From Rhizopus arrhizus (taxonomy: Eukaryota; Mucoromycota; Mucoromycetes; Mucorales; Rhizopodaceae): 64,000 nucleotides of DNA. Location of the stretch: NCBI GenBank assembly GCA_024220505.1, contig JAKZZE010000015.1, positions 1,054,001 to 1,118,000 on the forward strand, written 5' to 3'. The notes beneath the pieces were generated by a model that saw only the letters and a program-made list of their open reading frames with translations, had not been told where the DNA came from and did not search any database. Below, piece after piece: positions 11,897 to 23,486 of this stretch. How positions within the stretch are numbered: position 1 is the first letter of the stretch; each line of letters begins with the position of its first letter. A program made the translations under genes and the position numbers.

Positions 11897-13116
11897 GGTG
11901 GGAGAAATGCTTGTTTAGTTTAATAAAAACCACTTGTCCAGAAAAAAACCACTGGAAAATATAACTGACTGGAAAAATATTTTTATCTTTTCCAAATATT
12001 TTTTATTACTTCATGTACTTCATCATTTGCAGTCATCCAATCCATATCTTCTTTTCAGGAGGTATAAATATATTTTAAATTCTAGATTTTACATTTACTG
12101 ACGTCATTCTAGTTTGTCTAAGATAGTTCTCAAACATCTATTCATTTACCTTGTTATTCAAAAAAAAAAAAAAAGCTTTTTCAAGACTTGAAGGTCTACA
12201 ATTAATTTACATCTCTGAATGCAGGATTTAAATTAATGGCCAGTAGATATTAGTGTAATACAACGTTCATTTCAGCATAAGGAGTCTTTTCGTTAATATG
12301 TCCATAATTTGAAAAACAAATTACTAGATCATGCTTTTTTTTTATAACTGTGATCAACCGATCGAGATTTTTTATTTCTCTGCATTAAATAAAACGATAT
12401 ATCATTTGAGAGTAAATGATATCACCAATGTTGTCTGAAAAATTGACAACTTCATAATGGCTTGTTTGCCATGGGATACGGTAAGCAAGAACGTAGTCTA
12501 GTCATAGATAATACTTTTATTCACCACTCTAAATAGTCAAAAGAAAATATCAGCAAAAGGGCCTACAGCTTTGTCCATTTGCATCCATGCTCGTCGTTCT
12601 TAATTTTTATTGAAGTATACTGGAGCCAGTTAAAGCATCCTTTCATAAATAATACCTTAATGATGACAAAGCCGTGTCTGATAAAGTAACCTAAACCGCC
12701 AAAACAGTTTTTCTCAGTTTTTCTTAATTATTTTTCTAATTGAATTGAATATTCTTCTTTAATTGTTTTTCTTTGTTAATAAAGAATAATAAACTTGCAG
12801 AGAACAACAAATTAAAAAGAGTGAGATGATTATCTTGTCTAAGGACTTACGCAAAATTATTTACTCTCCAAGGATATATCATTTTATTTAATACAGCAAA
12901 ATGAAAAACCTCAATTGGCTGATCATAAGCCCAATTAATGAAGTTGTCAATGAGAATTCAGCCGTTTAATATGGTAACAATGAGAAGTTGTTTGATTTTG
13001 ATACTGCCTCTGAATCACAAGCAACCCAGAGGGGAAGATGTTCGACATAGTATCTATAGAAATAACTTTAATATCTTACAGATAGCAAAAAAAAAAGTTT
13101 CTGATCATACTTGTTG
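11897..13116. other. Intergenic, AT-rich; no gene seen
   Basis: About 1.2 kb with no sequence I can assign. An A14 run lies near 12161. A frame at 12938-13135 shows no family features except that its end overlaps the transposase relic that follows. Confidence 0.55.
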
Positions 13117-13430
13117 CTTCTTTGATATTATGTGAAAAGAAGGAAGCACAGCAGCAAAAGCCACAGAAATATGTATGATGTCTCGTGGTATTGCTTATAA
13201 ATTGTTCCGTGTGTTTAATGCTGGTGATGGCAATGTCTTAACTAAATCTCATTGAGGATTACCGGTTAAAATTTTAAGGGTTATATTAAGAGAATTTTTT
13301 GGATAAGAAAAATAAACCCACAATCCGTATTGCTGAAGCTTATGAAACAAATACTATCAGTGACTGATAGAGTTGAATTAGACATTCTCAATCCTTCTGG
13401 GAAAGATGTACAATAAAGAGGTTGGTTAAA
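13117..13430 (+). pseudogene. N-terminal relic of an IS630/Tc1-mariner-type transposase
   Basis: Translation in one frame gives FFDIM, a TGA stop, then KEGSTAAKATEICMMSRGIA with a helix-turn-helix look (YKLFRVFNAGDGNVL), another TGA and GLPVKIL. A little further, in another frame, comes DKKNKPTIRIAEAYE. The order (HTH, linker with proline-rich motif, DKKPSLTL-like block) matches the better-preserved transposase at 52988-54198, for example DKKPSLTLDEIMD there. No DDE catalytic part is visible after about 13430, so this is a short, heavily mutated N-terminal fragment. Confidence 0.5.
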
Positions 13431-14991
13431 AATGTTTAGGAATCAATCTTATGTTATATAGAATATTTGCTATTTACTCAAGGAAAGAATATTTTGTCTA
13501 AAAAATCATTGTTAAAAAATATTTATACTTTGTTGCACTTTACTTTACATTTCTCTAGAAAATAAAAATCGCCCCATTTTAATTGCAGATCGTCAAAGAA
13601 CTCCTCCCGCTCAACTATCTCACTTTAGATTAAAACATTGCATTGATTTTTCCCGATTTTTCTCAAAAAGCAATTTTTCGACTCGAAAAATAGATAGGCA
13701 CATACATAAACTGAGTGTTTGAAGCTAGCTCGCTTTACATGACGCACGCCTATTTAAACCCAATGTATGCAGTAAGATAAGAATAAAATATAGCGTGGTA
13801 GAAATAAGAGTATGCTCTATCGTATTTAAACAGGAAAGAGGTGAGTAATATCTACTTTTTTACACTATCTCAGTACTCTATTAAATTGACGACGATTTTA
13901 ATTGTGAACAAATGCTTTTGTTATTGTAATATATACTTTACTTAAAAAATACAGATAATTTTCATATACCGTAATCTCAACAAAACTTTTTTTATTGAGG
14001 ACCATATAGTATAACAAAGAATGGCCATGTATTGGAATTAGGATTTGAATAGTAATAAGCCTGCTATTGATTCACATGTATTTTTTTGCAGTTCTTGCTA
14101 TACACGAAATAACAAATTTATTGTAAATATCTTATATTCAATGGGGGTGCTTTAGTCATGTTTTGTGGATCACTTTTCAATAAGTCAATTAAACATAAAA
14201 GCTAACTAATTCTGATTTTATACCGCTATAGGTAATTGAATTGCTGCTTCTATTGTATTTTGATGTTTGTTAGAAAATAAAACCCACTTATAGCTTTTGG
14301 CTGCAGCCAAGCTCAGCATCATATAAACTCATACATAATTAGCGATATACCATTTGATACTTCCTCTTGCTGAATTTAGCTCTTATAATAATAAAGAAAA
14401 GGCCATCACTGTTTCTTATTTACTAACACGATAAATAAAGAGCATATTTTATGACTGCCACTAAGAATACTCAAAATACTATGTTTGTTTTTCTTTATAT
14501 TTAGAAAAAAAAAGTCTAATCATGGTATTTCACTTTTTCAGTAAAGCATGTAAATTCAGGAACAAAAAAAATTAATGCATCATATTTAATCTCCGCGTTG
14601 ATCCCTCTTCTTAGTCCAACAATACAAGTCAGTATCTGTAACTATATAAATTTTCTCTGCTGCATTTTTTTTAGTGTATGAAAAACGTTAAATTCCAATT
14701 AGGAATACTTCAAATATATTTAGAGAGACTGAAATACATGAAAATTAATCCCTGAGATTTTTTCAAAAGGTATACGAATAGGGTAAGGAAAAAGCGTATG
14801 ATTATATTCATTATTTTATTTAATTACAAAAATTAATATGCTTTAAGCTAATATCTAATTAATTTTAGCTCAATAAAAAAAGGGGGTAATGTAAAAATAA
14901 CTAATTTTACAATTTGTACAAAGCATAATAATAAATAAATAGAGGGGGTTAGCATAAAATTATAGTAAAATATTTTCAAAAACTTGTAGAA
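13431..14991. other. Intergenic, very AT-rich; no gene seen
   Basis: No recognisable coding or RNA features. A small palindrome (ATTTTTCGA-C-TCGAAAAAT) lies near 13670. The 3' end of the arrestin gene abuts the right side. Confidence 0.55.
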
Positions 14992-17004
14992 TTATTCCGT
15001 AGGATAACAAGGAGGGGGTCCCCATTCATATAGCAAAGAAGGGGTATGAGTATCAGGTTTAGTTTGGCCATTATTGTCATCATTTTCCCTTGATAACATT
15101 GCACTCGCAGTGTTATAATTATTCTTTAATTTCTCATATCCATATTTTGTATTCTTTTGTGTTTTTCGTAGCTCGCAAGGACAAGGCAAAAGCTTTCCCC
15201 AACTGGAGGCATATGTAATGGGTTCGCGTTGTTCCCAAAAAGTGCTTGTTATATCTGGACTTTGATAATAACGGCTTGACTCTTCTGCTTGATAGCTAGG
15301 AGGAGGAGGAAGAAGAATTGTGTGTTTTTCATCATCTGCAGCCACCAACTGACAATCAAGCATGTGCATAGGAGACTCTAAATCAACTTCAAAAACTTTA
15401 CCATTACATTCAAGAATAACTGTTAGTTGAAGCCAATGCTTAATTTTAATGGAGCCAAAATCCATACTAGGATGAAGAATGCTGTCACAACCTGGAACGG
15501 GCATAACAAAACGACCACCAAAATATTCACCAGGTTTGATAGTATGATTCAACTCTTTCAAGTTCATTAGCTCCTGATCAGTTGAACTTAAATAGCTACT
15601 AGAAGCATCAATTTCAGACATCAGGTGCGTTTTAGAATTTCTTGTTTGCTTGGTAAAATCTTTCCTGTTGAAAAAAAGCTTGCTACTAGAATCACTAGGA
15701 GAAGGCGGTTCAAAATAGGCCATCGTAGCATAATCCTCGGAACGATGATGTACAAAATTGCAGTCTATATGATCAGAGGTTGTAGCTGATATCTTCTCTT
15801 TGACTTCAGACTTATTTCTGTCACCTTTAGTCTGATAGCTATAAGCCCATTTCAAGATCATTCTGGCTTCTTCTTGAGATGTTCTTGTTTCTGACGAACG
15901 AAAATCCCATGAATGATCTGCAGGGATTTTCATTTTATACCTTCTCTTTTCCGTAATATTCAGCAAAATGGATCGTATTTTAACCTCGCAAAATGTAGGT
16001 TCAATCATGACTTCAATACCAATACTTGTTCCAAGCACAATTGCCGTTCTATCAACACTGATCTTGTACCGAATTCCATGCACTGTATGAAGTGAATCTA
16101 TTGGCTTTGAAAAGTTGCTCGTCGTTTTTCCAGCAAGAAAAAGTGAGAATTGATCGTACTGCATATCAAGTCCTTCATATTCACTCAAATTACAGCGATT
16201 CCAGAGCGAATTAAGATTATTTTCAGACACAAGAGTATCATCATTCAAGGAAGCCATTTGTAAAAAGTTACTACTTGTTGAATTTAGCGCGTTGTCTAGT
16301 GAGTGAGCTATTTCTACTGACGTTGTAGAGGTAATTGCATTTTGTGAAAAATATTGATTTATTATTGGTCTTTCTGATATAATAGACTGTACGGGTCTTA
16401 TGATTCGCAAAGGTGTGCTGTGAGTATATTTCTTTTTAGAATTTGATTGATATGATTTTGCAATCCAATTGACAAAGGTAGTATGATTTAGCTGGTCAAC
16501 CTGAAAGGAGCGAAGAAGTGTTGCACTAACACGATAAAAAATCTCTATTCGATTCTGAATAAGAATTGTAGCTGGCAACGAGGCTGGTATTGGAAATTCA
16601 AAGGGAAATCTCTGTATGCCAGCAGGCATAATGCCTTTTGAATTTGGCGGTAGTAATGAAAGTTCAATAGTCTGGATTTTGGTTTCAATTGGATTGCCAA
16701 GAGGCCTGTTTTTCATTATTTCTATTGAATATCAGGTCAAATTGCATTCACCTTTTGGTACATGTATATGTTTACCTGGCCAAGTTTGAAAACGTTGAAT
16801 TCCTTCAAAGACTAATTCAATAGGTCCTTGTATCGGGGTATCGTTTGAAAAGTGGACAACCACTTCACCACGGACCATAACAGAGCCTAATGATTTTTCA
16901 GCAAACAGTGTAGGCTCGTCCAAAATTACTTGCAAGACATTCTTTTTGGTATTTTTAGATCTGTTTAATTCAGAAGCATGCATAATGAATTCTATATGGA
17001 TCAA
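14992..17004 (-). CDS. Alpha-arrestin (ART-type ubiquitin-ligase adaptor)
   Basis: A predicted alpha-arrestin of about 650 residues. The N-domain contains VRGEVVVHFSNDTPIQG and FEGIQRFQTWP. The next part has the hallmark FPFEFPIPASLPATILI and IEIFYRVSATL. After a long Ser-rich insertion comes an arrestin C-domain (ILLNITEKRRYKMKIP, then IKPGEYFGGRFVMPVPGCD). Two PPxY motifs are visible: PPSY near the C-terminal third and PPCY at the extreme C-terminus. In fungi such motifs recruit the Rsp5/Nedd4 ubiquitin ligase to drive endocytosis of plasma-membrane transporters. Two long frames are joined by a 54-nt intron (16722-16775, donor GTAAAC, branch CTGAT). ATG 17004 is used; a second Met at residue 8 is a possible start. 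It stands alone between long AT-rich spacers. Confidence 0.85.
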
Positions 17005-19755
17005 AACTAAGAGGTAATGAAAGAAAGAAAAAAAAAGGCAGTTTTTTCCATTTAAAGCTTCTGTACCAAATTGAGAGCGATACGCCGCCAGTGCTGGTTG
17101 TTAATTTATAAAACTAGAATAACATATTAAATCAATAAATAGGTAACTATAAAGAGCCATCAAAATTATGTGATCAAATGCAATCGCATTACCATGGTGG
17201 CTTTATTGGTCTGTATTATTATCGGTAGCTTTCGACAGTTATTTAAATATTTAGGACATTGGGTGCTTGCATATTGATTATTTATTGGATGAATAAATCA
17301 TATCAGTATCATAAGTAGTACAAAAACATAGCTCTTGGTGAAATCATGGTCTTTGTGAGTCATGGCTAGACTGCCTAGTTGTGGCTTTTCTTTGCTTACT
17401 TTATGACTCACAACTCTTTACTTTATATAGAAGCATGAAAAATTGCCACTAGCTCAAATACAGTTCGACACTAAGTTTCTGCATTATTTTTTCCATTGGA
17501 CATGCGGGGATGGCTTTTTAGGCTAAGTTGCATAAACAAGCATTTTCATAAGCAAGATAATTATTATCTAGCATTTAAGGTCTGAGAGAAATTGAATGGT
17601 CACTTTGTCCTTAAAAATGCTCAAATAATGACGATTCCCCATAATGCGGTAATTTATGTTATACCATTCTCTCTTTAAATGCTGTGAGTCATAGAATGTT
17701 CATTGTGTTTATTCTATCGGCACTTAAAATGTCACTAATTCCAGTAGGTCGCTTTAAGGGTATACTCTTTTTTCATGGCTACTAATGCTTTTTCATTGAT
17801 AATACAATAAATTTAAAATACTCACCATAATTTATGAGGACTTGCAGCTGTCATTTTCAAACTTGACTTGCTTATTGAACTTTGCCTTCATGTCAATTGA
17901 AAATTTTTGTGAAACTTATTTGAAGACAGTTACACGAATGTAATAACATAGTTAATATCCAGATATGAAATGACTTGCTGAAGCGTTGAAAACAACCAAC
18001 TACGAACGAAAACGGTATTTATGTATAAAACTTATATAGTGCTTCTAGTAAAATTGCGCGTCACATTTTTGATTGTTAGTGATTCCCATGACATTAGTAT
18101 TTGATTTTGCACTGATTTTGGACATAATTATGATCTTCTGAGTCACTCTTTTATTTTCAGTACCTGTGATAAGATAAAATGCATGTTTTTCTTTATATCA
18201 TTCAAAACCACGCAACATGATACAATAATGTTACACAAACTAAATCAAGAAATTATTTGAGCTCAGTAAACGACCCAAAAAAAAGATTAGGCTTATATAA
18301 CAAACTATCTAGAAGCCCTAAAACAACCATATGAAAAGGTGGGCCAACCTTCTATCTTTGAGCTTAAATCAAATCTCAAAAAATTTGTAAGAGACACTGT
18401 TAAATATAGGAGCAGAAAATAGACAAAGTTAAGATAGTCAAAAATACCTATTGACTAGCTGTTTTTCCCTGAATTACCCAGATATAAAATTAAATTTCTT
18501 TTACGACTATAATTGTCTTCTAGATATTATTTGGACTACAAATTATGCTGGTTACAAGGCTTTAAATGAATATTGACTCTATCATAAAAACAATTTTGAG
18601 CTAAATTTCATAAAAGTACAAAAAAGAAAGCAAAAAAATGAATTCTTTTGAAAACATAAGTTAAAGTTGAATTATATTAAAAGCTTTCGTATCATTTTGC
18701 TCGATTCATATAGGTTAGTAATACTCTCCCCATTTTATGGAAATGTTTTTTTGTAAGGTATTAGAAAAGAAAAGCACATAGTATTTGCATTTCGAAATGA
18801 TTTGATGCTTCTTTATTGGTTAAAATTCAACACAGATAAAGCTCAGCATCAATCCTACTCCAATGTATTATCGCACAGATACCATATTTCAGGAACATAA
18901 AAGGATATAGATGTATATTTCACCAGGGCCGACTGATACAGATGTATATATGCATAGTTTGAGAAAATAGTGTAATCATGTAACCTTGATTATTTTTTAG
19001 TGATATATCTATGCAAAAATATAGAAATCACAGCTATTGAGACTATACTTTTGTCCAAACACGATCTGGCAATATTTTTCAATAATAACATGTATTTTAT
19101 AGTTTTTTATATATATTCGAATATATAAAAACCAACCTGCAACTGTGCATCTTTCCTAACATAATTGTTGTTGACTCCACTCCAACTTCAGATGTGGTTA
19201 TAGGATTTCTAACCGCGCTATATTCTCAGTGTTAAGGATATATAAGATTATACTCACTTTATTTGAATAAAAGAAACCGGGTATGATCCTAGGTAATATG
19301 TTGACATAATTTAGAATTGTTTATAACACTATTCCCAATCTAGATCAATAAAAGTCTTTGATTAAATTTTTATATTAAGCTTTATTCATATTAGCTTTAT
19401 ATAGTCAAATAGATATCATAGTTGTAATATAGTTTATTGATAATATGAGCATGTTGTATATAGAATGACGATTAACTACAGGATCATGAATCATGAATCA
19501 TGAAAATATTTATCCTGACTGAGATATTATTGTTAGCAATGATATCCAATCACGGAACTGAAGGTTTTTATACATTAAGTTAAAAAACCGTTTCATTGTT
19601 CTCTTTAAACATGGTTTTGCTATCATTAGTACTGATATACTAAGTAAAATGTTAATATTCATGTATAATATGAAAGTATTAGTTCTTATGTATAATATAA
19701 TATAAAAATAATATTTATTTTCGATATTTGCTCACTAAAACTTGTAACATTACTA
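17005..19755. other. Long AT-rich intergenic region; no gene seen
   Basis: About 2.75 kb with no open frame of interest. It contains four TGAGTCA/TGACTCA sites between about 17354 and 18146 and an AT palindrome centred on TTCGAA near 19111. The right end abuts the Tc1-type element. Confidence 0.6.
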
Positions 19756-21024
19756 CAGTTGGTGTACTGAAATGGGGGTTTTTTTTAACTCCATTCAAAA
19801 AACATAAATACCAATAACAATTATGCAAACTTCATTTTTCATTTATGTAATACACATGAAGATAAGATACAAAGATAATTGTATAAACAAGTCATTTTAT
19901 TAATAAACAAGTAATGAATTTCTCCTTTTTTCATATACATCTAACTTAATCTTTATTAAAAATACTTCACTTCATTTCCCAAGATACTCAAAATGATTTA
20001 AAAGTGCTCTTAGAAACTGATTTGTCTTATGAGGAGACTACTGATCGCTTGACTCTCTCTAAGGCTACTGTTCTTTGATATTGCAAGAAATGGAATATCC
20101 AAAGATCTGATTATACTGGCGGACGACCTCATGTCTTAACTGAAGCAAGCAAGTCCCTCATAGAGAGAATGGTAATGTTAGGATGATCGAAGTCAGGTGT
20201 TGAGGTCTTTGACTATTTCAAGACCATTTATCCAAGGTTGGCTTACAACACTACCCTAAATGCCTTAAAAAGCCTAGAATTCAAAACCCGACCAAAAAGA
20301 AAGGCACCACTTCTGTCAGCAAAACACAGGAAAGCACGCTTAGATTGGGCAATTTCTCATAGATACTGGACTATTAACAACAGTAGAAAGGTTATCTTTG
20401 ACGAATCAAAAGTCAACGTTTGGGGATTTGGTGAACTCGAATTCTATTGGATTCTGTTTGGAAGACCATTACAGCCTTATCATGTAATTCCAACCGTAAA
20501 TCACGGCGGTAGAGCTGTTATGGTGTGGGATTGTATGACTTCCTATAGAGTTAGGTATATATGCGAGATATACGACGATAGGATGACTGCATCGGATTAT
20601 ATCCATATCTTAAAAACTGAATTTGCAGATACCCTTGATTACTATCAATTAGGAGATGACAACTTCATTTTTCAGCACGATAATGATCTAAAACACAATG
20701 CCAAGATAACAACAACTTACCTTAAAGAAGAAGCAAAGTATCCAGTGTTGTCTTGGCCCTCTCAATTGCCTGATCTAAACCCAATCGAGCACATGTGGAG
20801 ACATTTGAAGTTGAAATTAGCTCTATATGAGCAAAGCGCAAGAGGCGCCCATGAATTATGGGAGAAAATCAAAATTGAGTAGGAAATGTTTGTAATGGTG
20901 TTTATTGTAAATATATTGATAGTATGCCGACTAGAGTCCAGACTATAATAAAAGCTAAGGGTGGAAATACTATATATTAGTGTTTTTTATTTACTTAGTG
21001 AAGGAACCGTTTCAGTCATTCACT
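19756..21024 (+). mobile_element. Tc1-type DNA transposon, inactive
   Basis: A DNA transposon of about 1.27 kb. Its ends are imperfect inverted repeats: the left end contains TGTACTGAAATGG and the right end, read on the other strand, contains GAATGACTGAAACGG, followed on both sides by CT...AAAAAACA-type sequence. A TA dinucleotide lies just before the left end (19754-19755), as expected for Tc1/mariner insertion; the right TA is obscured by a T23 run. The single internal gene is a broken DDE transposase. Confidence 0.7.
19974..20980 (+). pseudogene. Tc1-type DDE transposase, broken
   Basis: The frame can be followed from about 19974: helix-turn-helix region (LETDLSYEETTDRLTLSKAT), a TGA at 20076, then DYTGGRPHVLTE, a TGA at 20184, and an intact DDE domain. 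The catalytic residues are visible as VIFDESKVNVWG (first Asp), FQHDNDLKHNA (second Asp) and WPSQLPDLNPIEHMWR (Glu); spacing between the last two is 35 residues. A TAG at 20879 (probably once TGG) and a one-base shift then hide the tail, which resumes as YIDSMPTRVQTIIKAKGG and ends at 20980. With three stops and a frameshift the protein cannot be made. The start codon is unclear. Confidence 0.85.
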
Positions 21025-21026
21025 TT

Positions 21027-21059
<33 letters not shown>
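21024..21059. repeat. T23-A13 homopolymer pair
   Basis: Twenty-three T followed directly by thirteen A, able to fold back on itself. It abuts the right end of the Tc1-type element, and its length is likely uncertain in the assembly. Confidence 0.8.
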
Positions 21060-21303
21060 TGATTATTTATCAAGTTGTAGCTCATAGATTAAGATGAGAC
21101 TTATATAATTTTATTGCAAAAAATCCATATAATAACATAATAAAAAAAAACATGTATACTGTAGATATGTTTACTAAAAAAAGAATAAATGCTTGAGTTT
21201 CAGTTCTCCTGAAATGATTTTTTAACTTAATGCAGACTAATTAAAAAAAGATAAATTAAAAAGGAAAATAAATAAATAAATTTTCTTTTTTCTTTTCTTT
21301 AGT

Positions 21304-22418
21304 TTACTATATCATTTGGAAAAGAAAAAATCACAATACCAGAGACTCCCCTTTTATGTAAGTATTATTTAAGAAGGTAATTTAGCCCGTACGTTCCTAA
21401 TTTGCATCTATAGACGGAGACTCTGATATAATCTCTTTTTTAAACGCTGTTTTTAAACCAAATTCACCGTCAAAGGACAACAATAGGAATTTTTCCTATG
21501 AAGCTTTGAGTACGGAAGAAATTTTTAAAAAAACAAAGAAATATATGGGACGCTTCAGAGAGGAAGAAAATGCAAAAGACTTCATCAATTGGATCAAACA
21601 GCGTAAGCCTGCATTTATATCGATAGCTGCCAAACTGCAACGCGTTATGGATGATCAGAAGAATGGGTTGCAAGTGAGGAAGCGAAGCATGTACGTCTTG
21701 CATGAGAAGCATTGGGGTGCGTTATTAAAAGACATATGATAAAGAAACATTCTAAGTATATATTTTTATATAGCAATAGAAATTGACAAAGTGATAAACA
21801 AATTAAATCATTATAAAGCAAAAGTAGACAGATGGAAGGAAGAAAACTACACCGTTATCGGCTATGCTCGCAAGTCGGCTTCTCCTGTAGTAACGTCTGA
21901 ATCAAGAGTTAAATCTTTGCAGACGATGATAGAAATCCTACATGCTCGATCATACGCGGACATGGTGTTCGTCTCACCTTCATCCAACTCTGCCACTACA
22001 ATTGCTGCCCGTGACTTCCGAGTCAACACTGACATCATGTCTTGCTTAAAAGACCATCATGGCGATACACAAGGTACTTGCAAGCCTTTTATTGAACGTA
22101 TTAGTTTATTAGCTGAATACATTTAATAGACATGATCAAATTCATTCGCCTACAAGGAAAAAAAACCAGTTGTTCTTGTCTGTCTCACGTACGCCGGCTT
22201 CACAACGAATGTTGAGGACCTAAAAGACTTTTTACAGTAAGGTCAAATAATGAACTTATACATATTAACTAATGGGCTGAATACATAGCTACCACAAGAA
22301 TATTAAGTACATTGTTGTGGATAACTGTGGAAGAGCAGGGGATTTGATGTTCTTTCATGTCAAGAAATCCTCGAGAATCCACATGTTGCAGAGCGATTTA
22401 ATTGCAGAACATCAGTAG
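21304..22418 (+). pseudogene. Resolvase-like protein, copy A (frameshifted)
   Basis: A multi-exon gene that I read as exon 1 ending at 21357, exon 2 at 21414-21716, exon 3 at 21780-22073, exon 4 at 22130-22236 and exon 5 at 22289-22418 (TAG). Exon 2 is a helical region (FRAEE-type: GRFREEENAKDFINWIKQRK, then VRKRSMYVLHEKHW). Exon 3 starts a domain with ENYTVIGYARKSASP, SLQTMIEILHARSYADMVFV and DIMSCLKDHHGDTQ. Exon 4 carries PVVLVCLTYAGFTTNVEDL, and exon 5 IKYIVVDNCGRAGD. The G-Y-x-R-x-S start and the beta/alpha rhythm resemble the N-terminal domain of serine resolvases, but the DRxxR catalytic block is absent. Frame is lost at an A8 run (22158-22165); one base fewer restores it. No ATG is seen in exon 1. 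Two relatives lie at 23487 and 27440. Confidence 0.5.
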
Positions 22419-22739
22419 GACAACGTTCTAAATAAAAGCTTTATGATTCTGTATATTATTAAGTGATAATCGAATTTTAACTATTAAGGTGTATTCTGAG
22501 TTAGCAATAAAATATTATTTATTGTAGCTTGATTCGTGATGCAGTAAAGTATCTGTGATTTTAGTGCTTTTTATAAGTTTTTATACGTTTGAATATGTTT
22601 TACAAATGAAAAAGTAGAGAATGTTGATGAAACTCTTGAAACTTTTTATTAATGAGAAAACATGGTTTAGTTATAAAACTTTTAATTAACAAGTAAAACT
22701 AATGCTAGTGATATATCCATCATTCATAAGTTGACATAC
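22419..22739. other. Short AT-rich spacer; nothing recognised
   Basis: Holds a possible AATAAAA polyadenylation signal just after copy A (near 22430). Nothing else is recognisable before the inverted repeat begins. Confidence 0.5.
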
Positions 22740-23468
22740 AAATAGTATTAATAAACTTCATGTAAACTATATCCAATAGATAAGCTACAAGTTAATTCGG
22801 ATAACCTTCATTAAGGATAAGATACCATGTAACTTCAATGTTAAATTATAACAAATCCATGGACTGAATCACAGTTGATCACATACGAGTACTCTATAGA
22901 TAGATGCTTATGACGACAAATATAACAATGAAAGAATATGGACCCATTATCTATTTGTCGTCAGTTATATCATACTCATTAATTATTGATTCATAACATG
23001 AAATAGTATTCATGTATGAAAAGTATAAATAGGGAATCATTTTCTTATTAAATAAAGCAATCTCTTTATTGAGTCTTATCCTTTCTTGTTCCTTTATTCT
23101 CTTGGATAAATTAGGCAAATACGTGCAAGTCTGCTTTTGGTGTATTTTTATTAAATAACTCTTACATGATATCATCTATTTATATTTTTCATACATGAAT
23201 ACTATTTCATGTTATGAATCAATAATTAATGAGTATGATATAACTGACGACAAATAGATAATGGGTCCATATTCTTTCATTGTTATATTTGTCGTCATAA
23301 GCATCTATCTATAGAGTACTCGTATGTGATCAACTGTGATTCAGTCCATGGATTTGTTATAATTTAACATTGAAGTTACATGGTATCTTATCCTTAATGA
23401 AGGTTATCCGAATTAACCTGTAGCTTATCTATTGGATATAGTTTACATGAAGCTTATTAATACTATTT
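22740..23468. repeat. Large inverted repeat: two 293-bp arms, 143-bp loop
   Basis: The left arm (22740-23032) is the reverse complement of the right arm (23176-23468). I found only three mismatches by eye (AAACTTC/AAGCTTC, ACAAGTT/ACAGGTT, AAAAGTA/AAAAATA) and no length difference. The loop holds an AATAAAG signal and T-rich sequence. The arm-loop border has AAAGTATAAATAG, a TATA-like box, followed about 25 nt later by AATAAAG, which is the layout of a retrotransposon LTR core. A similar module occurs at about 25668-25715. The frame on the minus strand at 22951-23175 is an accident of the arms and loop. Such a palindrome could extrude a cruciform or form a hairpin RNA if transcribed. Confidence 0.9.
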
Positions 23469-23486
23469 TTATTTAAATTTTTTTTA

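Noticed and set aside
16722..16751. 30-nt intron between the two arrestin frames (donor GTGAAT)
   Set aside because: Too short; a GTAAAC donor upstream gives a 54-nt intron in the same phase with better family fit.
19095..19130. AT palindrome around TTCGAA as a regulatory site
   Set aside because: Such short palindromes are expected in DNA this AT-rich.
22951..23175. Minus-strand frame in the palindrome
   Set aside because: It overlaps one arm and the loop and has no protein-like features.
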